64,000 nt of DNA from Ampelomyces quisqualis (lineage: Eukaryota; Ascomycota; Dothideomycetes; Pleosporales; Phaeosphaeriaceae). Where the stretch lies: NCBI GenBank assembly GCA_018398575.1, contig JAGTXZ010000008.1:1674001-1738000 (forward strand). Reading direction: 5' to 3'. The notes beneath the pieces were generated by a model. It did no database searches. It saw only the letters and a program-made list of their open reading frames with translations, and had not been told where the DNA came from. Shown here piece after piece: positions 48,184 through 60,300 of this stretch (positions are counted from its first letter, which is position 1; every line of letters starts with the position of its first letter). The translations under genes and the position numbers were made by a program.

Positions 48184-48197
48184 AAGAAGGAGGGTAA
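48184..48197 (+). other. Polypurine tract of Gypsy copy A2
   Basis: AAGAAGGAGGGTAA lies directly before the 3' LTR. The matching tract is AAGGGGGGTAA (minus strand) in A1 next to 35336 and AAGAAAGGTAA (minus strand) in A3 next to 49999. The tract fixes the transcription direction of each copy. Confidence 0.8.
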
Positions 48198-48497
48198 TGT
48201 AACAAGTATATGCAAACACATGTTATATCTAATACCTTATAAAGGCTTAGTAACAGATTATATAGAGAGCTAGTAGATTAGAACTAATAGCGCTCTAACA
48301 GCGCTCTAACTTAGCTTCTACGCCTACTATAAATATAAGCCTATAGCATTAGATAGAAGACAAGTTTCTCTTGTTCTTCTGTACAAGACCTATAGGTATA
48401 TAGCTAATCCAGAATCTCTGATACAACACGCACTCCTATATGCCTCTAATACGTATCTAATTTGATCCTAATAGCTGTACCTACCTGCGTCGTTACA
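48198..48497 (+). repeat. 3' LTR of Gypsy copy A2 (300 bp)
   Basis: Begins TGTAACAAG and ends CGTTACA, followed by GTGTA (48498-48502), the second target duplication of A2. Confidence 0.9.
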
Positions 48498-48502
48498 GTG
48501 TA

Positions 48503-49700
48503 GGTCTATCTCTCTAAGATAATAGAGCTATCTTAATAGGTAGAGCTAAGCCTGTGCTAGCCTATAAGCTTATAAAGGCCCTTATTATCTTAGATACTAT
48601 TAATTCTAATTCTCTAGTATTCTTTTTTAGCTCTTCTAACTATTGTAAGAAATGCCTTTATAGTGTATAATAGGCGTTTCCTAGGCTAGAACTAGTTCTA
48701 GAGGTAGCGTTTATAGTAGCTTTAGCAGTTTACGTTCTACTAAGGTACGTTCTTACCTTTTTTACAGTCTAAGTGTCTAGTCTTTTTAATAGCGTGCCTA
48801 ATAGCCTCTATAAGGTGTGTAATATAAGATTTAATCTGTTTATAGTTTATAGCTACTATAAGATCTAGTGCTCTCTATATATTAAGTCTAACTATGCTAG
48901 TAAAGAGTTAATAGTTCTTTAGTAGTATATAGTAGTAAAATTAGTCTAGGGCTAGGCAGCTTCTATCTAGAATTATAGTTACTAAAGTAAAGTAGTTTAA
49001 GCTATAGTAGAAAGCTCTATTAATTTGCAACCTAGTATATAGAATATTAGAGAAAGTAAAGTCTAGTATATAGCTAGTAACGTAAGTAGGCTTACTAGCC
49101 TTACTAATAAAGTCTATACCTAAGTTAGCTAACTATTAGGCTACTTCTATACTACTATAAGCTAAAATAGCGCTAGGCTTAAAGGCTTTGTAGCGTACAT
49201 TAAGATCTCTTTCTATAAGGCATAGAAGAGGAGAGTTAACCTATAGAAGTAGGTATAGAGTTTCTTAGTTAAGCAGAAAGTAGTAGACGTTAAGAATTAT
49301 ATAGCTATTTACTTAGACCTATATAGCGTTCTAAGTAAAGAGAGAGTATATTACTACGTAGGTAAGTTAGGCTCTCTTACAAATATATATAAAAATACAA
49401 GAGCACTTATTCTTCTAAGTATTAGCTTATTTCTAGTCTAGCGTTAGAGTGTAGTAGAAGAAGCCTAGGTAGTTTTAGGTTCTATTTCTAGGCGCAGTCT
49501 ATAGCTCTTAGAAGTAGACTACGTTAATAGAGTATTACTAGGTAGTTTCTAGAGTAGTTATGTAGTAGAGTAAGCTCTTACTTATATTTGTCTAAGTAAC
49601 TAGAAAGTCTTTTAGTAGTTGTAGATTTCTAGAGGAGTGTTATAGGCTGTAAGACGCGTTTCTCTATAGGCTGCTAGAGTGTTTATAGTCTGCTGTTAGT
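48503..49700 (-). mobile_element. Tad1-like LINE, middle part with decayed endonuclease
   Basis: Continuation of the LINE between the A2 and A3 insertions. On the minus strand the region around 49.3-48.9 kb reads as the C-terminal part of an endonuclease/exonuclease/phosphatase-type domain: ANLGIDFISKASKPTYV, then ILDFTFSN, then a Y-F-T-L-V-T-I-I stretch where the family has its SDH-P-L core. The part at 49.5-49.3 kb has a CIFIYICKRA-like block expected earlier in the same domain. It is upstream of the reverse transcriptase in LINE order, as it should be. Confidence 0.65.
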
Positions 49701-49999
49701 TGTAACAACGCAGGTAGGTACAGCTATCAGGATTAAATTAGATACGTATTAGAGGCATATAGGAGTGCGTGTTGTATCAGAGATTCTAAATTAGCTATAC
49801 ACCTATAGGTCTTGTACAGAAGGATAAGAGAAACTTGTTCTCTATCTATGCTATAGGCTTATATTTATAGTAGGCGTAGTAGCTGAGTTAGAGCGCTGTT
49901 AGAGCACTTTTGGTCCTAATCTACTAGCTTCCTACATAATCTGTTACTAAGCCTTTATAAGGTATTAGATGTAATATATATTTGCATGTACTTATTACA
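49701..49999 (-). repeat. 3' LTR of Gypsy copy A3 (299 bp)
   Basis: Begins TGTAACAACGCAGG and ends ATTACA on the plus strand, preceded by TTAGT at 49696-49700. The polypurine tract follows at 50000-50014, showing minus orientation. Confidence 0.9.
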
Positions 50000-50324
50000 T
50001 TACCTTTCTTCTTAAAATTAATAGTCTCTATTAATTAGGTCTATATTAGTATTGTTTTAGATACTTCTTTAAATTGTTATAAACTCTTATTTACCTTAAG
50101 TTTATTTTAGAATAATATAATATAGCTGTTTGTTATTGTTTTAATTAGCGCACTAGCGCGTTTAACATTTCTAACTTTACCTTAAGCTTTTTAAGCATAT
50201 ATATAAGGCTGGCCCTCTAGTATACTACTTCTCTACACTCTTCCTCTATATGTTTATATACCTACAGCTATCTAACTACTCTTCTAATTTAATTGTTAGC
50301 TAATTGTTTCTGCAGATATATATA

Positions 50325-51062
50325 ATGCCTATTCCTGTCTCTTCTAGGGCTTATCTTCTAGCCTATTAGGTTGTTTACCTGTAGGCTGCAAGAGCTTTTA
50401 CCTACAGCTATTTTAATATTAAGTTTAGATTCTATTTAGACGTATCTAAGAAGTGTACTTATTGCACACTCTTAAATAAGAAGTGTTACCTAGTTTCTCT
50501 ATATATAGGCTAGAAGTATAATAGCTTTTCTAAGGCTCTTAACTGCAGGTTTACTACTCTAGGTAGAGACAAGTCTAACAAGGTAGTATTAGAGTAAGAG
50601 GCTGCTATTAAAGAGGTAGTATTTTAGTTAGCTGCTGTTATACAAGTAAGTACTGCACAAGTAGCTAATATAAATAACGCTAACTTGTTAGTTAGCGCTT
50701 ATTACTAGAAGGAGAAGCTAGCTAGGAAGGTTAGAGTAATAGCTAAGAAGGTTAGGTTACTTAGAAAGAGTATAGCTAGGTTAACTAGTATAGTTGCTTA
50801 GCTAGTAGATGTTATAATAGTATTAAGGGCTAATTGGTTAGTAGAGCAAGAGGAGGCGCAGGCAGTAACATTTTAGGTAGTAGTAGAGCAAGAGGCAGCA
50901 GCGTAGAAAGCTAGTACTTATAGTAAGTAAGGCTAGAACAGAAGACAACTAGGTAGTACGTTAGTGTCTGTACCTAGAGATTTAGATAGTTAAGAACGTT
51001 TTACTAGTAGTAGCAATAGTCTGCTATTAGATTTAATAGAAGAGTAAGACTTTTATTATTAA
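50325..51062 (+). pseudogene. Antisense accessory ORF of Gypsy copy A3 (246 codons, RIP-broken)
   Basis: Third copy of the antisense frame, ATG at 50325 to TAA ending at 51062, 738 nt. It is 33 nt longer than in A1 and A2 because of extra Gln/Ala/Glu-rich codons near 50860-50900, and it stays in frame. Interrupting codons are TAG/TAA. The frame lies left of the hAT insertion and is itself uninterrupted. Confidence 0.6.
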
Positions 51063-51445
51063 TAGCTGTTACCTACTAGTGTAGTAGTTACAATATTAAG
51101 TTTAATTTCCCTAATATAATTGTTTTGCAATACTATAAAATCTTTAACTTCTTTTTTCTATACTATAATCTACTTAGCTAACGCTTGTAAGGGTCCTAGC
51201 TGTTTTAGATAGCGTTTATAGAACGCTTGTAACATATATAAGGCGCCTATAAAGTTTAAGGTATTATACTAGGTAGGGTTAGGATTATAGCCTACCTATT
51301 TTACACAATACTTTAGAATAGAGTAGTATAGCTTACTAGCTAAGATCTTTTTAACTTCCTATTCTTTAACGCCTTAAATTAAGATGCTAAATAGGTTTAG
51401 GCTTAGCTAACTAGGTAGAGGGTTGTTAGAGTCCTTGCAGAGAAC

Positions 51446-51453
51446 GTCTAGAG
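51446..51453. other. Left 8-bp target duplication of the hAT element
   Basis: GTCTAGAG here and GTCTGGAG at 57370-57377 flank the insertion; the one difference is an A/G transition. The empty site in copy A1 (near 36750) has a single GTCTAGAG. Eight bases is the hAT signature. Confidence 0.9.
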
Positions 51454-52599
51454 TACGCTAGTAAATGGGTTTGGGGTACCCGCTTATAGGTAGGGGTTAG
51501 GTTAGGGTTAAGCACAAGGGGGGTAGGGTAGGGTTTAGGTTATGTAGAGGCTAGTGTAGGGTTCAGGTTAGAGTATACAGCTTAGGGTGTTAAGGTTAGG
51601 TTGTTGGTTTAGTTAGGGTACCCGCTATAGGGTTATACTTGTGCAGCGCCTCTAATCTAACGCCTATAACAAGTATATTACTTAGGAGTAAAGTAAAGCA
51701 AAAGAAATAAGTGTATTTTAGCGTGTATCCTAAAATAAGGTTATCGCAGGAATAGTCTAATCTTGCAGCTGTTTAATAAGCTTTATAATCTGCTTATTAT
51801 AGATGTTTATTACAGTTTTTAACTAAGGTTGTTTTAGATAGTTAAGAGCTACTGTTTATTACATTTTTTTATTACACTTGCTAGTCTAAGAAACGAGAAG
51901 GCCTTAATCTCTTCCTCTGTAGACGCTGCTTGTACTAAGAAGTCTAGAGTAGTACACTATATAAAGGCGTTGCAGATTCCCTAATGTTATCTTCTCTGTT
52001 ACCCTCCTGCTCCTTATTGCTTGTCTAATCCTCAAAACATTAGATTCTAGAGCTAGTTAGACTAGCAAAATTAATAGGACCTAGAAGCTTAAGTAGATCC
52101 TAGATACTCTTAGCGCTATGTTAAGATCCTGCAGTTAGTAATTGTAGTGTAGAATAGTTTAGTTGTGCGTCCTCCTTAGTAATTGCGTGTTTTACAACTA
52201 TAATCTTCTAGATTATTTTTACTCTAAGCCTGTGCTATTAATCTCTTAGAACGTCTCTTGCAGTATTAAACGAGCGCTTAACCCTAACTTCTGCAAGCTG
52301 TACAGCTAGTACGTCTTTAGCTACCTAGGCTAGGCGTAGGTACGTGTCTATATTAGCCTGCTACTAGACAAGTATATTTAATAACTCCTCTTTATCTTCC
52401 TTACTAGTTAGAGAAGTGCTAAGGTAGCAGAGAGCTTCTGTACAAAGTAGTCTAATGCTTGCGTTAGTTTTATAAGAGATATTAGCGCTTAACCTACTAG
52501 ACTGTGTTGTTTAGAAGGGAGGCCTCCTAAACTACTAGTGTTTAGGTAGACGCTGTAGTTGCAAAGGACAAACTAAAGTGCAGTCTTTGTTTGTTACTG

Positions 52600-55500
52600 C
52601 AGGGTTGTTTTTATATCAATTAATATAGTCTAGGAACTAACGCTAGTATGTACGTTTAAAGTCTAGTCTCTATATATTACTCTAGGTATTATTAGCAGTG
52701 CGCTGTAATAAACATGTATAATAAACATAGTCTCTACCTTATATACAGTAAGCTTCTAGAATAGATTAAGGACAGTTGCAACGTTGTAAAGATATCCTTG
52801 TTCCTTATCTGTGCGTAAATAATACTTTAACAACTTCTTCTTGCCTTTCTCTGCTGCTGCCTTTACTACAGCTGGCTACTTCTTGCAATAGCTAGTCTTA
52901 TTCTCCTTGTTAGATAGCTTAGTTGTTATTTAATCTAGGAAGTTAAAAAGTTAGTTATATATTAACTAGATGTACAGAGCCTAAGGTGTGTTGCTTTTAC
53001 TAATTCTGTTAGTAGCTGTTTTAAAGTTTGCTAGCATGCGTATTATTGCCCTAAGGTATAACTACTTAGCAGGTGCTAGCCAAAGCCTTTTAAGGTCCTT
53101 AAAGTCTGTAACTGCGTTATTATCCTATAAATTACTGCTGCTACCTTACAGGGCCTAATTAAGTATAATCTCTTGCTCTAGCCACTTGTTAATATAAGTA
53201 GCTAAGGAGCAGGCGCGCTTGCACATATTATAGGTTGAATTCTACCTAGTCTTAATATCTTAAATTATACAGAGTTAATTTTTTGGCGGTACATTAGATT
53301 GTACCTTTAAGAATTGTTTAAAACGTTAAGGAGACAAATTAATAGCAATACAAATTGCCTAGATCTAAGGAAGCTTAGTGCGTAATAAAGAATTGTAATA
53401 AAGGGTGTAACATACCTTTTGCAAGAAGTTAGGCACTAATATGCTATTATTAATCTAGTAAACGTAATAGCGTTACAGCTACTAAGCCCCTTTAATCTTA
53501 GGCGAGGCTGTTAGCCTTAGGTAGGCTATTATGTCCTGCACTACTAGGTTAATAATATAGGCAAGGCATAGTATAGTGTTTTCCTTTGCGTTCTAAGAAA
53601 CCCCCTTATTAGCAAGATTGCTTTCTAGGCTTCTGCTAAGAGTACTGTTGTTTAAAGCGTTGTTGCAGGTAACTGCTAGTAATTGTTTTAATATTTTTGT
53701 GTTTTTAAGTACCCGCATAAGATTAGATGCTATAGAAACCCTAGTGTGCCGCCTACGCAAGGGCACAAAATCTAATAGAACTTTCCTTATCTGCTAACTA
53801 GTGTTAATATAATAGGCTTTAATAGCCAAAAAGCTTAGGTAGTTAGCTGCAGACTAGGCGTTAAGGGCAATTAAGATTTTTGTTAACTTGCTAAGATTAG
53901 AAAGGAGGTTTTTAGTTACCTGCTTGTATTGTTCTTAGAGCATAAGAGTAAACTTATATTAGCTAGGTATAGTAGTGCTAGGCTAGAAAAACTCTACAAA
54001 GCGGCAAAATAAGAGTTGCTCTAATGTTCAAAAAGACTAGTTCCTATTAAGAAGTACCTGTACAATTTCTAGTTTAAATTACTAGGTAGTAAACAGTTGT
54101 AGGGGTTGTAGACGTAATAGTGTAACAAATAGGAGTAGCTGCCTTATGTAAATAGATTCTATAACCTCTCTGCAACTATTAGACTAAAGGTAGTTGCTAA
54201 GGTATTTTATCTCTATATGCTTGTTAGTTAGGTGTTAAAGTATATGCCTACAGTTTAAGCAATATATGTGTGGTTTACTGCTTTTAATATAGGCCCCTTC
54301 TCCAAATTAAGTCTATATAATAGCAGAACGTTTAGCTCTACTCTATTAAGGATTAGAATTATTAGAGTCTTAGGCCTATAACGTGTTCTGCTACTAGGCA
54401 TTCTATGCAGCACATACAGTAGCATTGTCTTAAATTGGCTGCTTAAGGACAGTAACTATTCTCTTAATTCTAGACTTAAGAATTTAGGAGGCGTTAAGTA
54501 TAAATTTGTAGAGTATTTTAGGCAGATTAAGGTATAGGTCGTCTGGGAGTAAAGAGGGGTCGCTTAGGTCTATGTGTGTAATAAAAAAGTGTAATAACAA
54601 AGTAGCAATATCTTGTAAGAAGAGGGTAGTAATTGCAGTAACAATAGAATAGCAAAACTACAGTTTAGTGTTACTTTAAGTAAGAGAGGTAGGCGTTCTA
54701 CTAGAGGCGTTATTCCCCTAGTTAGGGGGCAGATAGTAGGGCTAAACTTTTAGAAATTAAGAAATTAGGTTTTATAGTAGTAGCAAAATTTTTAAGTCTT
54801 AACTATATTAGGCAATGATATATAGCAGATTTAATTATACATGTTACTTAGCGTCTAAACAGCCCTCCTAAGTACTATTAGAGAACTCCTTCTAGGTGCT
54901 ATTGCTCTAATCCTTATCCTCCTTATCTTTATATTTATTAGGCAGCGTCTTATAGTATGCCTCTAGCTCTTTACTAGAATCTTTAACCTCTTCCTTACAT
55001 TTAGTCTTATTGCGTCCCTTAACGTATAGCCTATTACTATAGAGCTTTAGAGGCTAATTAAACATAGGGGAGAGTATTGGCTTACGCCTCCTAGCAGACT
55101 AGTTAGAATAAGTACGTGATAAAATAATGTGATAAACTTACTGCCAATTCTAATTAGTTACTAGAGCCAACTTGTTAAGCGTTAGCTTATCGCAAAATTT
55201 AAGCTATTCAGCCTTAGCCTATAGTGTCTTAAAGCTATTCCTCTTAAGGAGGTGTAGCCTACAAGTATACTCCCTTTAGAGTATCTTTTCTACAGCCCTA
55301 CTAGGCCTATAAACGCGAGTATAAGCTTAAGCTAACAATTTTTTTTACTTTAAGTCTAAAGTTACTGCAGAGGACTCCTTTATAACAATATTGTAGGCGC
55401 GCATATTAATTTTAATTTAGATAGCCTTCTATTTTTAATTAACCTAAGTAATAGAAGCTGTTAACTACTTAGCTTTATATGTTAGTAAAAATAACGTAAT
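52600..55500 (-). pseudogene. Decayed hAT transposase
   Basis: On the minus strand near 53.28-53.2 kb the frame reads TRWNSTYNMLQRACLLATYI, the conserved region preceding the C-terminal half of hAT transposases. It continues through DFKDLKRLWLAPAKQ, MLANFKTATNRISKSNTP and, at about 52.75 kb, YNVATVLNLF and KVETMFIIHVYY, where the family has its late catalytic and dimerisation region. Stops are TAG/TAA where Gln or Trp would fit. Borders are approximate and the N-terminal zinc finger was not located. Confidence 0.75.
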
Positions 55501-55599
55501 AAAAAGGTGTAATAACTTACTAGATTGCTTGCTATCAAAACGCTTTGCTGCCTAGGCCTTAAGCTTATGCTTAAGTTTCTTAGCTTATTGCCTTAGAGA

Positions 55600-57200
55600 C
55601 AACGCCTTGTACCTATTACCTCTCTTAACCTTCTTCTTAAGCTATTATTTAGCTAATTAGTCTAAGGACTTAGCCTTTGCAATAGCAGCCAGCTCCCTAG
55701 ATTGCATAGCGCTGCTGCTAAGCTGCCTACTAAGGTTAACTTAGAAATTTGTTAGTTAGCCTTGCTTTAGAGTATTACTACTACAAGAGTTAAAGATATA
55801 GCTAATCTTATTATCCCTAGAAGCAAAACCCTAGACAAATTAGTATAATTTATAGCAAAGTTCTAAGAATATTACTATTATAAGCTAGGCCTACTCTTCT
55901 TCCTTAAAATTTAGCAGAACTCTAACAGGAATAGGCAGCAGAAAGCCCTTAGGCTTGTTAACAACCTTAATTTCCTTAGACTTAACAGATTCTATAGCGC
56001 TAAGTGTAATAAAGTAATATAATAAAGCGTATTACTATTATAGGCGTGTAGCTTTAGTATTTTATTTTAGCAGCCTACAACTAATAACGCAGTAAGTTAG
56101 TCTATGCGCAAGCAGTCTACTAGCGTATTTTCTGCCTACTGCCTGCGCTTACTACCTTTTAGCCTATTTTATATAAACAAATAACAAGTCTATAGAAATC
56201 TACCCTTTAATTTTAATATATAGCTAGAATAAAAGCTAGCGTAATTCTAAGTAGGCCTGTAAGTTAACACAGTTTTTTATTACGTTCTAGTCTTCTAGTA
56301 GCGCCAGCAGTTTTAAATTAGCTCCTGCAGGAATTTTACGCTAAGACCTAATTTCCTACGCTAAGCCTGCTTACTGCTTATTTACTAGGCACTAAAACAA
56401 CCTAAATTATTACAATATTAAATCTACAACTCTACAACACTACTACTATAGCTCTACAAAAACGCAAATCTAAAGTTAAAGACGCTGTTACTAGAGGCAC
56501 TATAGTTGCCAAAGACCTAGCTAGCAAGGCTGCTAGGAAATCTGCTAAGAAAAGCCTAGCCGCAAAAACTTAAAAAGCAGCTCCTAAAAAAAAAAGGCAC
56601 CTTAAGCTAGGTAGTAAGTTATTACAATTCTTTATTACGCTTATTTACTTACTGCTTAAAGCTGTAGCGCTTAGAGAGATCTGCTAATACTAGAGGTCTA
56701 CTAAGCTTCTTATCTACAAGCTACTCTTCTAGCAACTCTTGCGCAAAATAGCTCAAGAATGCGTCTAAACTACTAGTAGTAATCTTCGCTTCTAAAAATT
56801 AGCTGTTAGAGCAGTTTAAGAGGCTGCTAAGGCCTATATAGTTAGTTTTTTTAAGGGTTTGTTTCCTAACCCTATTTTTTTAACAAATTTCTAACTAAAT
56901 ATAGATACAAATATAAATGCAATCTACGCAAAAAGGGTTACTATATAGGCAAAGGATGTTAGACTTGCGCTTAGGTACTATTAGAAGTTTAGCTCTTATT
57001 AGGCAATTGTGTAGGAGATCTAGAATCTTCTACTTTTATGTATATTAGAAATAAAGACCTTATTTCCTCTTTATTGTAATAAAAATTTGTAATTACTGTG
57101 CTATTTTTGATATCTTTAGTATAGTTTTTGCCTCTGTAAAATTAACTATATATTTAGAAACCTAATTTTATAAGATTAGTAGATATATACTTCAAATTTT
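55600..57200. other. Right part of the hAT element, content unresolved
   Basis: AT-rich, with many TAG/TAA. A Lys/Ala-rich plus-strand stretch at 56460-56600 may be the remnant of a second small frame, but no family is recognised. Confidence 0.4.
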
Positions 57201-57377
57201 ATTTAATTGCGCAAAACTTATGCAACCTAACCTTAACCCGCAATTAATACCTCTAACCTAACCTCTACCTACTTTTAGCGTTAATTAAATAGGTAGAGGT
57301 TAGGTTAGGTATAGGGTCTTACGTAAAGGTACCCTACCCCAACCCAACCCCTACCTATTTACTGCTGTAGTCTGGAG

Positions 57378-60300
57378 CAAATACGTTATAGATCTTAGAA
57401 CCTTTAGGTAGCTTTAGTTAAAATAAATAGCTAACTTATTCTAGAACTTTAAAAGAGCCTTTTTACAATTTAGCAAGTTTATAACTTAAGTAAGTAACAG
57501 ATAGGTTTTAGGTTAAGAGGTAAACCTTATTACCTACTACCTAATTAACAGGTTAACAATGTTTGTTTACCTTAGTAGCTATCTATTACTGCGCCTTTTT
57601 TATATTGTCTTTAGCTGTGCGCTAAGCTGTATATATGCAGGTAGCTAAGCTTAAGGCATCTTTAACATTTACATCTTTGTGTTTTAAAGAAGATAGTGCC
57701 TAATCCTAGCTCTATTATAGTTTAGATCTAAACAAGAGCTAGTATAGCGCTATACTAATTGCAGAGTGCAGTAGCGTAGCTTAGGCTTAATTAATTATTA
57801 GTAAGAGGTTACTCTAGTTGTCTTAGTAATAAGATACAAAGAGCCTTAATTATTAATTAATATACTTGTTTATAATCTTAGTTTGTCTATTAGTTTGTTT
57901 ATAGTAGGCTGTAGAAAGCTTAATTTGCACGCCTAGGATCTTGCAGAACTTAGACTAGAATTAGAATATAAACTAGAAGCTATAGTTAGACACTATACTT
58001 TTAGGTATATAGCTAAATTAGTATACCTATTAGATAAATAAGTAAGCTATTTCTTAAGAGTTAATTGTTTTATAGTAAAGAATAAAAACAGCTTGCCTTA
58101 ATAGGCAATTAATAATAACTATAATTTGATTATAGCTATACTAATTAGTTAAAAAAGTCTTAAAATCTATATACAAATGCTGTATAGGCCTGTTAGAGAT
58201 TAGTAACAGATAGAGAAAACCTTAGGATTAGAGCTGTCTTAGATAAGATCTTTAACAGGAAACGCAGTTTTATACATAGCGTTTACATATAGCCTCTATA
58301 CCTTTCTAGTAGTATTGCTAAGCTAGAAGCTAATACGTTTTTATAGCGCTTAGGTAGGTAGTAGATACCTAATTATAAGCCTCTCTAATTAGTTAAGTGT
58401 ATAAGAAAGAATCCTTAGGTATACAAAGGCGTAAGTAATAAAGTAGTAGTTCTTCTTAAATATAATACAGCTATAGTAGCTTAAGACGCTCTTCTTTAAA
58501 GGAGTAGCAATTCTCTACTAGCAGAGCTTTAATTAGTTCTAACAAGTTAAGGTTTAGAAGAGCACTAATAGATTAGACTAAAATAGCTAAAATATTAACC
58601 TCTAGCTAGTTACAGACGTAGTTCTAAGCTAGTTTAGAGTTAACTAGAGGGTTTAGGCGTTTAGGTCCTAGAAGTATATAGGATCTGTTATCTTATTAGG
58701 TAGCTTTAACCTTGCTAACGTCCTATTTCTTTTAGCTTAAAATATTAGCTTACTTATTAAGCTTGCTAAGCGTGTACTTAATGCAGAAATTAAAAAAGGT
58801 AATAATCTCTGCCTATTGTGCTTAACGTGCATTAAGAACCTTAGTAGTTATAAAGTATTCTAAGAAGTAGTAATCTAAATACACCTAGATTTAACTCTAT
58901 ATAGAAGTAAGTTTAGCTCTCTACTTCTTAAACGCTTTTAAGATAGCAAAAAGTTCTTTATTATATATTTCTTAATTAAGCTTAGCCCTAGATAGGGCGT
59001 AACTATAGAAGGCTACAAGATACTACTTGTTGTTAAGGTGCTTTTAAGAGAGTACTCCTGCTATTACTCTATCTAACGCGTTAGTTTCTAACTTTATGTT
59101 ATACTTAAGATAAAAATAAGATAGCGTAAGAATAGCTAGAAGTAAAGCTTTAATCTAATTAAAAGCCTATTAGTAGTCTATAGTCTATTTAAATAGTGTA
59201 AAGGGACTTTAAAGCTTTATAATTAGTTTAGCTATATAGAAGAAATTTTTAATAAATTGTTAATAAAAACTAGTAAAACTAAGAAATAACTTAACGCTAG
59301 TAACTATAGTAGGTTTAGCCTAGTTTTAGAGTGCTTCTACCTTATTAGAGTTAACTTTAGTGCCCTAGTTTGTTAAAACGTAACCTAGATACTTTGTGTA
59401 GGTTATATAGAATTTACTCTTCTAAATATCTACTTAGAGTCCTGCAGTATGTAGGCGCTCTAGGACCTTTTAGACGTGTTTCTAATGTAAGTTTATATCC
59501 TTAGAGTAGATTAGAATATTATTAAGATATACAATACAGAAATTATTAAGATAATTAATTAGTATATTGTTTATGTAGCGTTAATACGTAGCTAGCCTAT
59601 TATATAAGCTAAAAAGAAGAACCTTACACTTATATATACTATAACAGGTCTAAAAGGTAGTATACTCTTTAGAGTTAAGATCTATACAAATTTTGTTAAA
59701 GGTAGCCCTAATATTAAACTTAGTAAAGATCTTAGCTTTAGAAGGGCGTAACAGCAGCTTATTAATACAAGAGATTAGATAGACGTCCTTGCGCGTAAGA
59801 GTGTTAATCTTCTAGTAGTCTATATAGATGCGTATATCTTTATTTAGTTTGCGTATATAAAAAATAGGTAAAGTAAAAGAAGTTTAGCTAGCCTTAATAA
59901 AACTCTTCTAAAAGTATTCTTAGACGTAGGCCTTAGTAGCTTTAAGCTCTTCTTAGTTTTGCTTGTATAGAGAACTAAACGCATTTAGTAATAGTTCTTT
60001 AAAAATAATCTTATAATTATACAGATAATAAGAAGGTAATTAATTAGCTGCTAACTTGCTAAATATATTCTAATACTAGAAGTAATAAGTAAGTAATCTC
60101 TTATCTAATTAGCTTTAATTGTCTGCGTTGTCCTTAGAGGCAAGAATCCTGTTAATCTTATAGAGGCTTGTTATAAAGAACTTGTTCTAGGGCTTCTTTA
60201 TAATAAAGTAAAATGCATTAGCAGAAATAAGAGCTATGTGGGTGCTTAGAGAGAGTTTAGACTTTAAGCAGTTTTGCTTAGTTAGGGTATAAGAAATCTC

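Larger units (their letters stand above)
34300..48497 (+). mobile_element. Ty3/Gypsy retrotransposon copy A2, full length, interrupted by A1
   Basis: Full-length element on the plus strand with LTRs at 34300-34599 and 48198-48497 and perfect GTGTA duplications. Copy A1 (35038-42134) plus its 5-bp duplication sits inside its gag region; removing these leaves about 7096 bp, equal to A1's 7097. Internal order is gag with a zinc knuckle, protease region, reverse transcriptase, RNase H, integrase, an antisense accessory frame (47172-47876, minus), a polypurine tract (48184-48197, AAGAAGGAGGGTAA) and the 3' LTR. It is inserted in the LINE. All frames are broken by RIP-type stops. Confidence 0.9.
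51454..57369 (-). mobile_element. hAT-superfamily DNA transposon, 5916 bp, RIP-degraded
   Basis: Borders are set by comparing copy A3 with the uninterrupted copy A1. The left end begins TACGCTAGTAAATGGGT and the right end, read inward, TACAGCAGTAAATAGGT, so the ends are inverted repeats. Both continue into G-rich GGGGTTRGG words. The minus strand carries a recognisable hAT transposase. The subterminal 120 bases on each side are rich in TTAGGG- and TTAGGTTAGG-like words. It is nested in Gypsy copy A3 near its integrase end. Confidence 0.9.

Noticed and set aside
51480..51620. Possible interstitial telomere marking a chromosome fusion
   Set aside because: The TTAGGG-like words lie inside a transposon whose borders are fixed by an 8-bp duplication and an empty site, and the repeats are irregular.
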